Assembly: GCA_009782775.1 (NCBI GenBank)
Contig: WRIL01000013.1
Coordinates: 1 to 61,835 of the forward strand
Direction: 5' to 3'
DNA length: 61,835 nucleotides
Origin: Desulfovibrionaceae bacterium
GTDB taxonomy: Bacteria; Desulfobacterota; Desulfovibrionia; Desulfovibrionales; Desulfovibrionaceae
In this document: positions 6,231 through 14,650 of the stretch, in pieces
How the letters are laid out: every line of letters begins with the position of its first letter
How positions within the stretch are numbered: position 1 is the first letter of the stretch
The notes under the pieces: model-generated
What the model saw: only the letters and a program-made list of their open reading frames with translations
What the model was told of the DNA's origin: nothing
The model's database searches: none
Made by a program: the position numbers and the translations under genes

Positions 6231-7463
6231 TTATTTATTCGCCACAGGCTCAACGAGGTGACCCGCCTGTTCCCGTAAGCCGTCAAGGTACGTTGCCCAC
6301 CTGCTCATCATGCGTTTGCGTTCGGCAAGGTGGACAGTACGGTTATAGGCGCGGCCATTGGGATCACGAACCATGTGCGCCAACTGCTGCTCAATGAGGT
6401 CGTAACGCTCGCCCAGGACTTCATCGAGCAGGGTTCTCGCCATAGCCCGGAAGCCGTGAGGGGTCATTTCTTCCCCTGTTATGCCCATGCCCCGCAAGGC
6501 GGCGAGAATGGTAGTCTTGCCCATAGGCTTGTTTTTTTGCCAACCACGGGGGAAAACATATTCTCCCTGACCCGTCTGTATATGAAGTTCTTTCAAAATT
6601 TCCATCACCTGTGGCGCCAGAGGAACAATATGCGGGGTGTTGGTCTTTGGAGCGGTATAGCGCCACTCACAGGCTTCAAAATCAATATCGTCCCATCTGG
6701 CGTGTTGCAGCTCTCCCGGCCTTACAAACACATACGGCGCTATTTTCAAGGCACAGAGCACAACAAAAGAGCCGGGATAACTCCATATGGCTCGTAAAAG
6801 CCGTCCAACGTCCTTGGGGTCGGTCATGGCGGCAAGGTGCTTGCCCTTGTATGCTTTCATACTGCCGCGCAACGAGGGCAAAGGGTCAAAGTCGGCCAAA
6901 CCCGTGGCGACGGCAAAGCGCATAATCATCCCACAGACAATATTGGCCCGTTTTGCCGTGTATAAATGGCCCTGGTCTTCCATACGCCGCAGTACCTCAA
7001 GAAAATCAGGGGCTTTTAAGTTTTTTATTGGCATTCTGCCGATAATGGGAAAGACAAATTTTTCCAGCACCGGCATATAAATATGCAGGGTTTTCGGTTT
7101 GACTTTGGTGCTGTGTACTTCCATCCATGCCCGCGCAACGGCTTCAAAAGTGTTTTTTGCTCGTTCCGCCCTTTCCAGTTTTTCCCTTCGCTTGACCTCA
7201 CCAGGGTCAAAGCCAGCCGCTTTATTTGCCCTGGCTTCCTCCCGCTTCTTTCTGGCCTGTTCCAGAGTCACAGCCGGGTAGCTGCCGAAAGTGAGAAGCC
7301 CCTCTTTGCCATCATCTTTCCGGTATTTCATTTTCCAGTGCTTGCCACCGGAAGGATTTACCTGTAAAAAGAGACCTCCACCGTCGAACATTTTGTACAT
7401 GGTTGGCCGTGGTTTGGCATTATTGACCTGTGTGACTGTAAGCGGTTTTATCAATCTTGCCAC
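6231..7463 (-). CDS. int: Tyrosine-type site-specific integrase, P4/IntS family (left copy)
   Basis: The 410-residue recombinase has the DUF4102 N-terminus (LTVTQVNNAKP...MFDGGGLFLQVNPSGGKHWK), an arm-type domain, and the catalytic core. Core residues seen are Arg in RPGELQHARWDDID, the HGFR box in TPHGFRAMARTLL, and Tyr in RAYNRTVHLAERKRMM. GTG 7463 follows GGAGG. Such enzymes recombine at tRNA 3' ends. A promoter-like TTGACA lies at 7542. It is paired head-to-tail with a second integrase of the same family only moderately similar to it. Confidence 0.9.
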   Translation of the reverse strand: MARLIKPLTVTQVNNAKPRPTMYKMFDGGGLFLQVNPSGGKHWKMKYRKDDGKEGLLTFGSYPAVTLEQARKKREEARANKAAGFDPGEVKRREKLERAERAKNTFEAVARAWMEVHSTKVKPKTLHIYMPVLEKFVFPIIGRMPIKNLKAPDFLEVLRRMEDQGHLYTAKRANIVCGMIMRFAVATGLADFDPLPSLRGSMKAYKGKHLAAMTDPKDVGRLLRAIWSYPGSFVVLCALKIAPYVFVRPGELQHARWDDIDFEACEWRYTAPKTNTPHIVPLAPQVMEILKELHIQTGQGEYVFPRGWQKNKPMGKTTILAALRGMGITGEEMTPHGFRAMARTLLDEVLGERYDLIEQQLAHMVRDPNGRAYNRTVHLAERKRMMSRWATYLDGLREQAGHLVEPVANK

Positions 7464-7513
7464 AGCTTTACCTCCATTCTAAGAGACCCCTAAAATAATA
7501 CGCCAACACCCTA

Positions 7514-7542
7514 ACTAGACCCCTATTCAGGTCAGTTGTCAA
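7514..7542 (-). promoter_or_regulatory. Candidate promoter of the left integrase
   Basis: TTGACA (7542-7537), a 17-base spacer and TCTAGT (7519-7514) precede the gene by about 50 bases. AGACCCCTA-type motifs occur twice (about 7484-7492 and 7517-7525), which may be arm-type integrase sites or an operator. The -10 is weak. Confidence 0.35.
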
Positions 7543-7620
7543 GGGATTTTACGGGATGTCTTGAGAGGGTGAATTTAGCTAATTTGTTGAAACAGTAAGG
7601 ATAATAGACGTAGCGGGACG

Positions 7621-8844
7621 TTAAAAATTTTGCCTAAGTTGGTCCAGATAATCCGCCCACTCCGTCATCATGCGCCGCCGCTCCGGCAGGTATTGGGCAT
7701 GGTTATAAGCCGCGCGGACGCTGTTTCGTTCATGGTGGGAGAGCTGCGCCTCGATCACCTCCGCCCGGTATCCTTTCTCATTCAGCAAAGTGGAGGCCAT
7801 GGCCCTGAAGCCGTGGACGGTCATTTCCTCCTGCCCATAGCCCAGGCGGCGCAAGGCGTTCAGCAGGCCAACATCCGATATTTGCCGGTTGACATTGAAG
7901 GGGCTAGGGAAAAGCAACCGCCCGCCCCCGCTGTATTGGCGCAAGTCTTTCAGTATGTTTACCACTTGCCGGGCCAAGGGCACGATATGCGGCGATCTCA
8001 TTCCTTTTGCGCTCTTCATCCGCTCGGCAGGGATAACCCATTCAGCCGCGTCAAAATCAATCTCCGTCCATTCCGCGCCGCGTATTTCCTTGGAGCGCAG
8101 GAAGACATACGGCAGCAAGCGTAGGGCGTACTTTACGCTGAGATCGCCGGGGTAAGTATCAATAGCCCGGAGCAATCCGCCGGCTTCCGCAGGGTCGGTA
8201 ATGGCCGCGCGGTGCTGTTTCTGAACACGCTGCAAGGCTTCGGAAAGGCCGCCGCCTATATCGTATTTCGCATAGCCGCATATCCTGGCAAAGCGGGTAA
8301 TCTGTCCGGCAAGCTGGGACAGCCTGTGCGCCATCTCGATATTGCCTCGCTCTTCGGCACGGCGGCAGGCTTTCAAAATATCAGCAGGCTCCAGAGCGGA
8401 AAAACGAATGCCGCCAAGGTAGGGCAAAAGCTGGTTTTCCAGGCGTGAAGTCAGCTGCTTACGGTATCCGGGGGTCAGGTGGCCGGTTTTCTTGGCAAGC
8501 CATTCACGGGCCACGGCCTCAAAGGTCAAGGCTTCATCCTTGGCTATGGCGGCGGCCTCCGCCTTGGCTTCTTTTTTCTGCTCACCGGGGTCAATGCCCT
8601 TGGCAATCAGCTCTTTGGCATCATCCCGGCGTTGCCTGGCGTCTTTTAGGGGTACGGCAGGATATACCCCCAAGGTAAGAAGTTTTTCCTTACCCCCAAG
8701 GGTATATTTCAGCCGCCAGAGCTTCCCGCCCGTAGTGGCCACAAGGATAAAAAGCCCCCCGCCGTCAAATAGCTTGTAAGGCTTGCTCCCAGGCTTGGCG
8801 TTCCTGATTTTTATGTCTGTCAAAGGCTCGGCAAGGCGTGGCAT
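7621..8844 (-). CDS. int: Tyrosine-type site-specific integrase, P4/IntS family (tRNA-proximal copy)
   Basis: The 407-residue integrase starts MPRLAEPLTDIKIRNAKPGS with the DUF4102 domain (LFDGGGLFILVATTGGKLWR). The catalytic core is complete: Arg in RSKEIRGAEWTEID, HGFR in TVHGFRAMASTLL and Tyr in AAYNHAQYLPERRRMM. It lies about 180 bases from the tRNA-Val 3' end, the usual layout for enzymes that use that tRNA as attachment site. No good Shine-Dalgarno precedes ATG 8844. The promoter at 8898-8926 has a palindrome in its spacer. Confidence 0.9.
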   Translation of the reverse strand: MPRLAEPLTDIKIRNAKPGSKPYKLFDGGGLFILVATTGGKLWRLKYTLGGKEKLLTLGVYPAVPLKDARQRRDDAKELIAKGIDPGEQKKEAKAEAAAIAKDEALTFEAVAREWLAKKTGHLTPGYRKQLTSRLENQLLPYLGGIRFSALEPADILKACRRAEERGNIEMAHRLSQLAGQITRFARICGYAKYDIGGGLSEALQRVQKQHRAAITDPAEAGGLLRAIDTYPGDLSVKYALRLLPYVFLRSKEIRGAEWTEIDFDAAEWVIPAERMKSAKGMRSPHIVPLARQVVNILKDLRQYSGGGRLLFPSPFNVNRQISDVGLLNALRRLGYGQEEMTVHGFRAMASTLLNEKGYRAEVIEAQLSHHERNSVRAAYNHAQYLPERRRMMTEWADYLDQLRQNF

Positions 8845-8897
8845 ATCTTAGGGGTATCCTGTTTGGGGGTACTCAGTTTTTCCTCAAAAGCACCCTA

Positions 8898-8926
8898 AAA
8901 ATACCCCTTCCTATGGGGTATGTCAA
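8898..8926 (-). promoter_or_regulatory. Integrase promoter with palindromic operator in the spacer
   Basis: TTGACA (8926-8921), 17 bases, TATTTT (8903-8898). ATACCCC (8901-8907) and GGGGTAT (8915-8921) form an inverted repeat covering the spacer and the edges of both boxes. Further GGGGTA-type copies lie at 8851 and 8865. They could be a repressor operator or arm-type sites of the integrase itself. Confidence 0.5.
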
Positions 8927-8964
8927 TGAACTTTGATGAACATGAGCGGACTATGAATAAAAAG

Positions 8965-8997
8965 AAAGTCCGCTTGGTTATTGACCTTGCGGACTTT
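8965..8997. terminator. Bidirectional terminator between tRNA-Val and the integrase
   Basis: AAAGTCCGC (8965-8973) and GCGGACTTT (8989-8997) form a 9-bp stem with a 15-base loop. T-rich runs follow on either strand (TTTTTT after 8994 on plus; TTTCTTTTT on minus). An additional AGCGGACT copy at 8945-8952 could form an alternative pairing. It should end the tRNA transcript. Confidence 0.6.
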
Positions 8998-9021
8998 TTT
9001 GAACCTCTGTGAACTTGTACT

Positions 9022-9096
9022 TGGTGGGCGGTGCAGGACTTGAACCTGCGGCCACCGGCTTGTAAGGCCGGCGCTCTACCACTGAGCTAACCGCCC
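9022..9096 (-). tRNA. tRNA-Val (anticodon UAC), CCA encoded
   Basis: The reverse complement folds as a standard tRNA: acceptor GGGCGGT (9096-9090) pairs with ACCGCCC, the D arm holds AGCTCAGTGGTAGAGC, and the anticodon stem CCGGC/GCCGG frames loop CTTACAA with anticodon TAC. The T arm holds GGTTCAAGTCC, and ACCA ends the gene. Total is 75 bases with CCA. The element's integrases lie at its 3' side, so this is the probable attachment site and was restored on integration. Confidence 0.95.
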
Positions 9097-9149
9097 GGAT
9101 TTAGGGCGCGGGCTTTTTTTTGCCGCGAGAGGCATACCGGCAACCTGTT

Positions 9150-11015
9150 TTAAGGGGCCGTGTGCTTGATGCTGAGGTTCAGGCCTTCGGGATCGTCCAG
9201 GAAATCCCATAAAGCGTACAACGGGATGGGCCGTGAGGGGCTGCACACCAGTTGCAGGCTGCCGCCTTCGGCCACCAGGGCGCGCAGAGCCAGGAAGTTG
9301 AGTTTCATTTGTTCCGCCCCGTCGAAATCTTCAATGGCCTCGTCTATTTTATCCAGGATCATTTGCCGGGCTTCCTCCGGGTCGTCCAGGTCGTCCATCC
9401 AGGCCAGGTAACTGAACAGGGCATCGGAAAAGCCCCGATCCGCCAGGAATAGCTCCAGTTTACGCAGATACGGGAGCGGGAAGGATGAATTTTTGGCTTG
9501 CAGGGCATCCACAGCCAATTTGAAGTTGCCTAGGTTTTTTTCGTTCAGTGACAGGGTCATGACCAGGTCCAGAGTATCGGCGATGCGCGCGTCCAGGTTT
9601 AAATCCGCATCCAGGGTAAGGCCGTCCATGTTGTCCGGGAGGGAGACATCCCATGTAGCAAAGCCAAGCAGTTCCCGGCTTAAAAACAGGTTCTGCACCT
9701 GGGATTTGAAATTGGCGTTGTCGCCCATATCCAGATCCATGCGCCACAGGTCGAGGGTCAGCAGGGGTTGAGCGTTTGCCCCGGCAGGGTGCGTAAAGGT
9801 CATATTTTTGAGGTAAAAATTCTCCAGGCGTGTTCCCTTGAACAGCTCATACGGGTTCTCCAGCAGTTCTTCCAGCTTCTCCCAGTTCATGAAGGGCATG
9901 GGGTCACGCAAGAAGTCCATCAAAAAAGCCCCGGTGATCAGGGTTTTGTCCAGGCCGGCTTCTTCCAGCTCGAGGATTTTTTGTTTGTTCAGGTTTACCT
10001 GCAGGTTGCGCCAAAGCTCCGGTCCACTCTCCGTAAACGAGTTATTGTGAAAGGTTATCTCATCCACGGTGAATTCGGCCTCCAAGAGGCCTTCCGCGCA
10101 ACTGCCGCTGAAATTTCTCATGGAAGCCATTTCCATGCTATAATGGAGGGCGCCGCATTTGAGGATGGCGGCCAGCAGTTCCATAGACCCTTCCGCCTGC
10201 AGCAGGTCGGACAGGATCTCCAGGATCTCCTTGGAACTGAACTTGTAGGTCTGTAGGCGGTATTCATCCAGACGCACACTTATGGAGGAGCTGTATTCAT
10301 TGGAGTAGCTGAAAGAAAATTTGCCGTAGCGCGCGTTCTGGATGATGGAGTCGTAGCCGGTTTCCCCGATCAGGCGGGATATGCCGGAAGATTCAGCTTC
10401 GGCGATGGTCATCAGGAAGTTGCCATCTCCATGGTGGTATTGGATCCTGAAATTCCTGCCCGAGTTCGCTCCGCTGGTAGAGGAAGCCACGAGGGGAAGG
10501 AGTTCCGCGAGCAGACCGCGCACGTCGGTGCCGCCCCTGTGTTTTCGTAGCGTCGCCACGAAATCTCGGTGGGCATATTCGTAATTGTTGACCTCATAAT
10601 ACTCGCAACTCAGGATCGGCTCTTCCAGAGGATCGTCCGTCCGCTCCAGGAAAACCTCCAGGTTTTCCATCACGGTTTTATCAATGCGGCTCAAAGGTCC
10701 GGGCTTGCCCATAAGGGTGTCACGGTCAATCCCTTTCTGGCTGATTTTGCCGATTTTGACGGTCACCGGAAAATCGTTCAGCGTGTAAACCAGGTTGCGG
10801 ACGTCAATGCTGGAGGAAAGAAGAGATACCGTCACCTCGGCGTTATCCAGGCGCATAGCCTGGCTGAACAGGTCCAGTTCATCCATGACCCGTTTTTCCG
10901 CGTCGCTTTCCAGTTTATGCTTGAGCAGGAAGAGCCCGCCCAGCAGAGCGGCCAAAATCAGGACCAGGGTGGGAAGTAGATATTTGCGCCGGCCGGATGT
11001 GACTACCGTATTCAT
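9150..11015 (-). CDS. Large membrane-anchored protein of unknown function
   Basis: The 621-residue protein has a basic N-terminus (NTVVTSGRRKYL), one membrane span (about 12-32, LLPTLVLILAALLGGLFLL) and a long predicted periplasmic region with alternating short strands and helices. No catalytic motif is visible. The architecture (signal anchor plus a long beta-rich periplasmic body with phrases such as 'LYTLNDFPVTVKIGKI') recalls DUF945/YdgA or AsmA-like proteins, but I cannot make that call. ATG 11015 is followed closely by the hydrophobic segment. It is monocistronic, divergent from the CBS gene. Confidence 0.75.
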   Translation of the reverse strand: MNTVVTSGRRKYLLPTLVLILAALLGGLFLLKHKLESDAEKRVMDELDLFSQAMRLDNAEVTVSLLSSSIDVRNLVYTLNDFPVTVKIGKISQKGIDRDTLMGKPGPLSRIDKTVMENLEVFLERTDDPLEEPILSCEYYEVNNYEYAHRDFVATLRKHRGGTDVRGLLAELLPLVASSTSGANSGRNFRIQYHHGDGNFLMTIAEAESSGISRLIGETGYDSIIQNARYGKFSFSYSNEYSSSISVRLDEYRLQTYKFSSKEILEILSDLLQAEGSMELLAAILKCGALHYSMEMASMRNFSGSCAEGLLEAEFTVDEITFHNNSFTESGPELWRNLQVNLNKQKILELEEAGLDKTLITGAFLMDFLRDPMPFMNWEKLEELLENPYELFKGTRLENFYLKNMTFTHPAGANAQPLLTLDLWRMDLDMGDNANFKSQVQNLFLSRELLGFATWDVSLPDNMDGLTLDADLNLDARIADTLDLVMTLSLNEKNLGNFKLAVDALQAKNSSFPLPYLRKLELFLADRGFSDALFSYLAWMDDLDDPEEARQMILDKIDEAIEDFDGAEQMKLNFLALRALVAEGGSLQLVCSPSRPIPLYALWDFLDDPEGLNLSIKHTAP

Positions 11016-11206
11016 GTAAAGCTCCTAAGTTGCCCGGAGCCTGTGCGGTTTCTGTGCAGCCCCGATGTTCAGGGTGTTTACTTTAGCACTCTTCATATTT
11101 CAAGGCAAATCTTTGGGCGAACTCCCCTGCTCTTGCCTGGGCGGACATTTTTTTGTTATGCTGACGGAACTTAACTTTTCCGCCCAAGGCGTGGCAAGGA
11201 GCCCCG

Positions 11207-11860
11207 ATGCTGATTCGCGACTGGATGACTTCCGAGGTTATTGCCGTTCCGGCCCAATTATCCATGGTTAAAGCCTCGCGCCTGATGAAGGAGCACGGCA
11301 TCCGTCGCCTGCCGGTGCTGGATGAGCAGGGTGCGCTTTTAGGCATTGTTTCGGATCGCGATATCAAGGAAGCGTCGCCTTCAAAGGCCACCACCCTGGA
11401 TATGCATGAGCTCTATTACCTGCTTTCTGAGATCAAGGTTAAGGATATTATGACCAAAAACCCGTTTTCCGTGCGCGGGGACGACCCCGTGGAACAGGCG
11501 GCCGCGCTGATGCTGGATCGCCATATCGGCGGGCTGCCGGTGGTGGACGAAGCCAACCGGGTCATCGGAATTATCACGGATAGCGACATTTTCAGGGTAT
11601 TGCTCGCGATAACCGGGGCCGCCTCCGGTGGTCTGCAACTGGCTTTTGAACTCTCCAGGCGGCCTGGAGCGCTGAAGGAAGTGCTGGAGGCCGTGCAAAA
11701 GCGCGGCGCCGGCGTGGTTTCGGTATTGACCTCGGAAAAGGACGAGGAAACGCGCAGGGTCTATATCCGGGCGCGTGATCTGCCCCCGGTGGAGCGGAAG
11801 AAATTGATCTCCGACATGCGGGAGAGTTTCAATCTCTTGCATTGGAGCCCGAAGGTTTAG
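11207..11860 (+). CDS. Tandem CBS-domain protein with C-terminal ACT-like domain
   Basis: The 217-residue protein has two CBS motifs (about 1-60, RDWMTSEVIAVPAQLSMVKA...RLPVLDEQGALLGIVSDRD; and about 78-132, DIMTKNPFSVRGDDPVEQA...GLPVVDEANRVIGIITDSD). A C-terminal ACT-like segment (SRRPGALKEVLEAVQKRGAG) follows. CBS pairs bind adenine nucleotides and ACT domains bind small molecules, so it is probably a cytosolic energy or metabolite sensor; its partner is unknown. ATG 11207 has AAGGAG upstream. It precedes dsrC by 93 bases and may be co-transcribed. Confidence 0.85.
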   Translation: MLIRDWMTSEVIAVPAQLSMVKASRLMKEHGIRRLPVLDEQGALLGIVSDRDIKEASPSKATTLDMHELYYLLSEIKVKDIMTKNPFSVRGDDPVEQAAALMLDRHIGGLPVVDEANRVIGIITDSDIFRVLLAITGAASGGLQLAFELSRRPGALKEVLEAVQKRGAGVVSVLTSEKDEETRRVYIRARDLPPVERKKLISDMRESFNLLHWSPKV

Positions 11861-11953
11861 AAGATATCAAGATGATGGAGCAGATTCTTGCGCAAGCGGG
11901 GTCTTCATGCTATTTTTGAAAATACTTTTTTGTATTGATAAGGAGGGCAGACC

Positions 11954-12271
11954 ATGGCCGAGGTGACTTATAAAGGGAAAACCTTTGAAGTGGACGAAGA
12001 TGGTTTTTTGATGCGTTTTGAGGACTGGTGCCCGGAATGGCTGGAGTACGTCAAGGAATCGGAAGGCATTGCCGAAATTACCTCAAACCACTCGCAGATC
12101 CTCAATTTCCTGCAGGACTACTACAAGAAAAACGGCATTGCCCCCATGGTACGCATTCTCTCTAAAAATACCGGCTTCAAGTTGAAAGAGGTCTATGAGC
12201 TTTTTCCCTCCGGTCCGGGTAAAGGCGCCTGCAAAATGGCCGGCTTGCCCAAGCCCACCGGGTGCGTATAA
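11954..12271 (+). CDS. dsrC: DsrC/TusE-family sulfur carrier protein
   Basis: The 105-residue protein fits DsrC: MAEVTYKGKTFEVDEDGFL, then EDWCPEWLEYV, and the C-terminal arm GKGACKMAGLPKPTGCV with both conserved cysteines (Cys in ACKM and the penultimate Cys). In sulfate and sulfite reducers these two cysteines form the trisulfide that links DsrAB sulfite reduction to the membrane DsrMKJOP complex. The strong ribosome site AAGGAGG precedes ATG 11954. No dsrAB is in the window; a separate dsrC locus is usual. It is the best single indicator of organism type here. Confidence 0.95.
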   Translation: MAEVTYKGKTFEVDEDGFLMRFEDWCPEWLEYVKESEGIAEITSNHSQILNFLQDYYKKNGIAPMVRILSKNTGFKLKEVYELFPSGPGKGACKMAGLPKPTGCV

Positions 12272-12274
12272 AGT

Positions 12275-12859
12275 TCAGTCCACCACCAGCGCCTCAAACC
12301 AGTATAGTTCGGCCAGGGAACCTTCTTTCCAGGTTCCTTTCCATTTTTCAGGAGGTAGGCCGGCCTTGCGGCAGGTCTGCCGCAAAAATTCCTCCCTGTT
12401 CCAGCTCCATTCCACCGGCACCTGGGGGAGAAGCAAGCCCTGACGCCGTCCTTCCTTCATGATCAGGCCGTGCCGGCCGATGCGGATCTTGTCCGGATCC
12501 CGGCAAGGGGTGATCGGTCCCATGATGGAAAGCTCGTAATGCAGATCGTCCAATTCTTCCAGCCCCAGGGGCGGAAAGCGTGGGTCCTGGAAGGCCGCGG
12601 CCTGGGCCATACGGATCACGGTCCGGTACAGGGGGCCGTCCCCTTCCAGCCGGCCGATGCAGCCGCGTAGCCGCCCGCCCCGGCGCAGGGAAACAAAGGC
12701 CCCCAACTCCTGTTGCGGCGCTCCTTCAGGGGGTTCAGGCAGATCCTCCTCGGCGGGTTTGCCGTTTAGGGCGCGCGCAATGGACAGGCGGGCCAGGCCT
12801 AGAAGATATTCCCGCTCCTTCCCGGTCAGCTCCAAGGTGAATTCCCGTTCCATTTCCAT
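12275..12859 (-). CDS. AMMECR1-domain protein
   Basis: The 194-residue protein has the AMMECR1 signature: GAFVSLRRGGRLRGCIG near residues 53-69, then AAAFQDPRFPPL, DLHYELSIMGP, HGLIMKEGRRQGLLLPQV and SWNREEFLRQTCRKAGL. In bacteria the family often accompanies MEMO1-type and radical SAM proteins; its activity is unknown. It converges on dsrC with 3 bases between stops, and no terminator is seen. ATG 12859 has no strong ribosome site; the second Met (12853) is an alternative. Confidence 0.85.
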   Translation of the reverse strand: MEMEREFTLELTGKEREYLLGLARLSIARALNGKPAEEDLPEPPEGAPQQELGAFVSLRRGGRLRGCIGRLEGDGPLYRTVIRMAQAAAFQDPRFPPLGLEELDDLHYELSIMGPITPCRDPDKIRIGRHGLIMKEGRRQGLLLPQVPVEWSWNREEFLRQTCRKAGLPPEKWKGTWKEGSLAELYWFEALVVD

Positions 12860-12877
12860 GCGGCCTTGCCCGATCGC

Positions 12878-13678
12878 CTAGCGCAAACGCTTCTGCGCGT
12901 ATTCGGCCATCATGTGCGCCTCATGGAAATCCGGCTGCAGTTCCAGGGCCTTTTTCGCGTGCTCGTAAGTTTCCGCCCATTTCTCCCAATCCACGTACAG
13001 GCGTCCGCTGTTGAAATATATATTGGGATTGTCCGGGGTGATGCTGAGGGCCTTGTGGAAGAATTTTTCCGCGCTGGCGAAATTGCGCTTCTTGCGGTGC
13101 AGGATGCCGCATTTGTTATGCAGATAGGCGGATGCCGCATCGAGTTGCACGGCCTTTTCCAGGTATACCAGGGCCTCATCCAGATGGGAGAGTTGTTCGT
13201 AAGCCTCGGCGATATTGACCATCAGGGCCGCGTCTTCCTCGTATTCCTTGGCCAGGGTGTTGAAGATCTCCTCGGCCCTGTCCTTACGCTTGTCAACCAG
13301 GGCGGCCACGCCCTCGGCCAACTGGTCTCTCTTGAGGGTCTCCTGGCGTTTGATTTCTTTTTCCGCCTCGTCCGCGGCCAGGGCGACCATGGATTCCATC
13401 AGCGTACGCAGGTGTGCCAGGAGTTCATGTTCTTTCCCCGGCTGGTAGTTGACGGGCGCTTGAAAAAAATCCTTGACTTTCTGGTCGGACATGACCTCTT
13501 GCACCGCTTCATCCAGCATCCGCTCAAATTCTTTGCGTTCGGATTTGAGCAGGGGTTCGCCGAGCATATCCTGCAGGCCGCTGTGTAGGGATTCCACCGC
13601 ATTGACCACGCTATTCTGACGCAACAGAGTGTGGACATGGTGGATTTTTCGGCGAGCATCGAACAGGGACTTGGACAT
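12878..13678 (-). CDS. Tetratricopeptide-repeat protein
   Basis: The 266-residue protein has a helical N-terminal region of about 150 residues (SKSLFDARRKIHHVHTLLRQ) followed by about three TPR units, e.g. EALVYLEKAVQLDAASAYLH, SAEKFFHKALSITPDNPNIY and ETYEHAKKALELQPDFHEAH. It has no signal peptide. ATG 13678 follows GGAGGAAG. A second TPR protein (20567-21457) has the same general form, suggesting a lineage-typical family of protein-interaction scaffolds. The binding partner is unknown. Confidence 0.8.
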   Translation of the reverse strand: MSKSLFDARRKIHHVHTLLRQNSVVNAVESLHSGLQDMLGEPLLKSERKEFERMLDEAVQEVMSDQKVKDFFQAPVNYQPGKEHELLAHLRTLMESMVALAADEAEKEIKRQETLKRDQLAEGVAALVDKRKDRAEEIFNTLAKEYEEDAALMVNIAEAYEQLSHLDEALVYLEKAVQLDAASAYLHNKCGILHRKKRNFASAEKFFHKALSITPDNPNIYFNSGRLYVDWEKWAETYEHAKKALELQPDFHEAHMMAEYAQKRLR

Positions 13679-13723
13679 ATTTCTTCCTCCTGAACGCGAG
13701 TTTGTAAAGCGCGGGGTCGGAAG

Positions 13724-14464
13724 TCAACAGGACTTCAAGATTTGCATTACTTTTGCCAGATCTTCACGGCGGTCCACTCCCGGGCTTTCCCTGGCGGTTT
13801 TTACCACCCGCAGGGGGATGCGGTTTTCCAAAAGCCGCAGTTGTTCCAATTGCTCAACCCGCTCAAGCCCGGAGCGGGGCAGGGAAGTAAAACGGCGCAG
13901 GGTGGGGAGTCTGAAGGCATAAATGCCTATATGCGCCCAATAGGCCGTGCCCTCGCTTTCCCGGTCAAAAGGAATACGCGCCCTGGAAAAATACAGGCTA
14001 TCCCCCTGTTCGTCCAGCACCGCTTTGACCAGGTCCGGCGAGGCGGCCGCTTCCGCATCCACGGGATATGCCAGGGTCGCCGCCTGTACCGAGGCCTCGC
14101 CGAAGGCCGCGAGGAGTTCCGTGAGCACACCTGGATCCAGGGCGGGTTCATCGCCCTGGATGTTGACCACCACGGTCTCCTCGGGAAGCCCGAGGAGTTC
14201 TGCGGCCTGAAAGACCCGATCCGTACCGCTGTCCAGGTCCGTCGCTGTCATCAGGGCCGGAACCCCCAACTGGCCGGCCGCCTTTAAAATACGCTCGTCA
14301 TCCGTGGCCAGGGTGACGGAAGCCAGTTCAGGACATAAGGAAGCCCGCCGCCAGACATGCCAGAACATGGGCTTGCCCAGTATGTCCGCCAAGGGCTTCC
14401 CCGGAAAACGGGTGGAGGCATAGCGGGCCGGGATTATGCCATGGGCCTGGACCGGTTTTTTCAA
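13724..14464 (-). CDS. kdsB: 3-deoxy-manno-octulosonate cytidylyltransferase (CMP-Kdo synthetase)
   Basis: KdsB activates Kdo with CTP for the LPS inner core. The 246-residue protein shows the nucleotide-binding start ([20 protein letters not shown]), then [18 protein letters not shown] and [11 protein letters not shown], with the HIGIYAFR segment, all family hallmarks. The start is TTG 14464 with GGAGGG eight bases upstream; no better ATG lies in range. Length matches the family. It confirms a Gram-negative envelope with LPS. Confidence 0.95.
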   Translation of the reverse strand: MKKPVQAHGIIPARYASTRFPGKPLADILGKPMFWHVWRRASLCPELASVTLATDDERILKAAGQLGVPALMTATDLDSGTDRVFQAAELLGLPEETVVVNIQGDEPALDPGVLTELLAAFGEASVQAATLAYPVDAEAAASPDLVKAVLDEQGDSLYFSRARIPFDRESEGTAYWAHIGIYAFRLPTLRRFTSLPRSGLERVEQLEQLRLLENRIPLRVVKTARESPGVDRREDLAKVMQILKSC

Positions 14465-14650
14465 AACAGGCCCTCCAGTTAAACGGCGCGCGTGGCGGCC
14501 GCAAGTTCTTTGCCAATGCCGCCAGCTATATCTTGGTATGTCTTAATTTGCAAGCTGCCCGCGCCCCGAGGTCTCGCGTTCTTATTCCCATCCATCGCCC
14601 ATTTGCCAGGAAAAGGGGGCTTTGATATAGACAGTTTATCGAGGGAGTCC

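Larger units (their letters stand above)
1..9021. mobile_element. Integrative mobilizable element, tRNA-proximal part (left end outside window)
   Basis: The interval between the left edge and the 3' end of tRNA-Val carries two P4-type integrases, an AlpA-like regulator, a replication-like protein, a three-gene mobilization module and small overlapping genes of unknown role. Genes from 8844 down to 1070 are all on the minus strand, most with 4-14 nt overlaps. No conjugation-pore (type IV secretion) genes are visible, so it should be mobilizable rather than self-transmissible, unless those genes lie beyond the left edge. The right boundary at the tRNA 3' end is inferred from integrase type and position. 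The left attachment repeat is not in the window. Confidence 0.75.

Noticed and set aside
7464-7620. Possible internal att site between the two integrases
   Set aside because: I searched for a copy of the tRNA-Val 3' end and found none.
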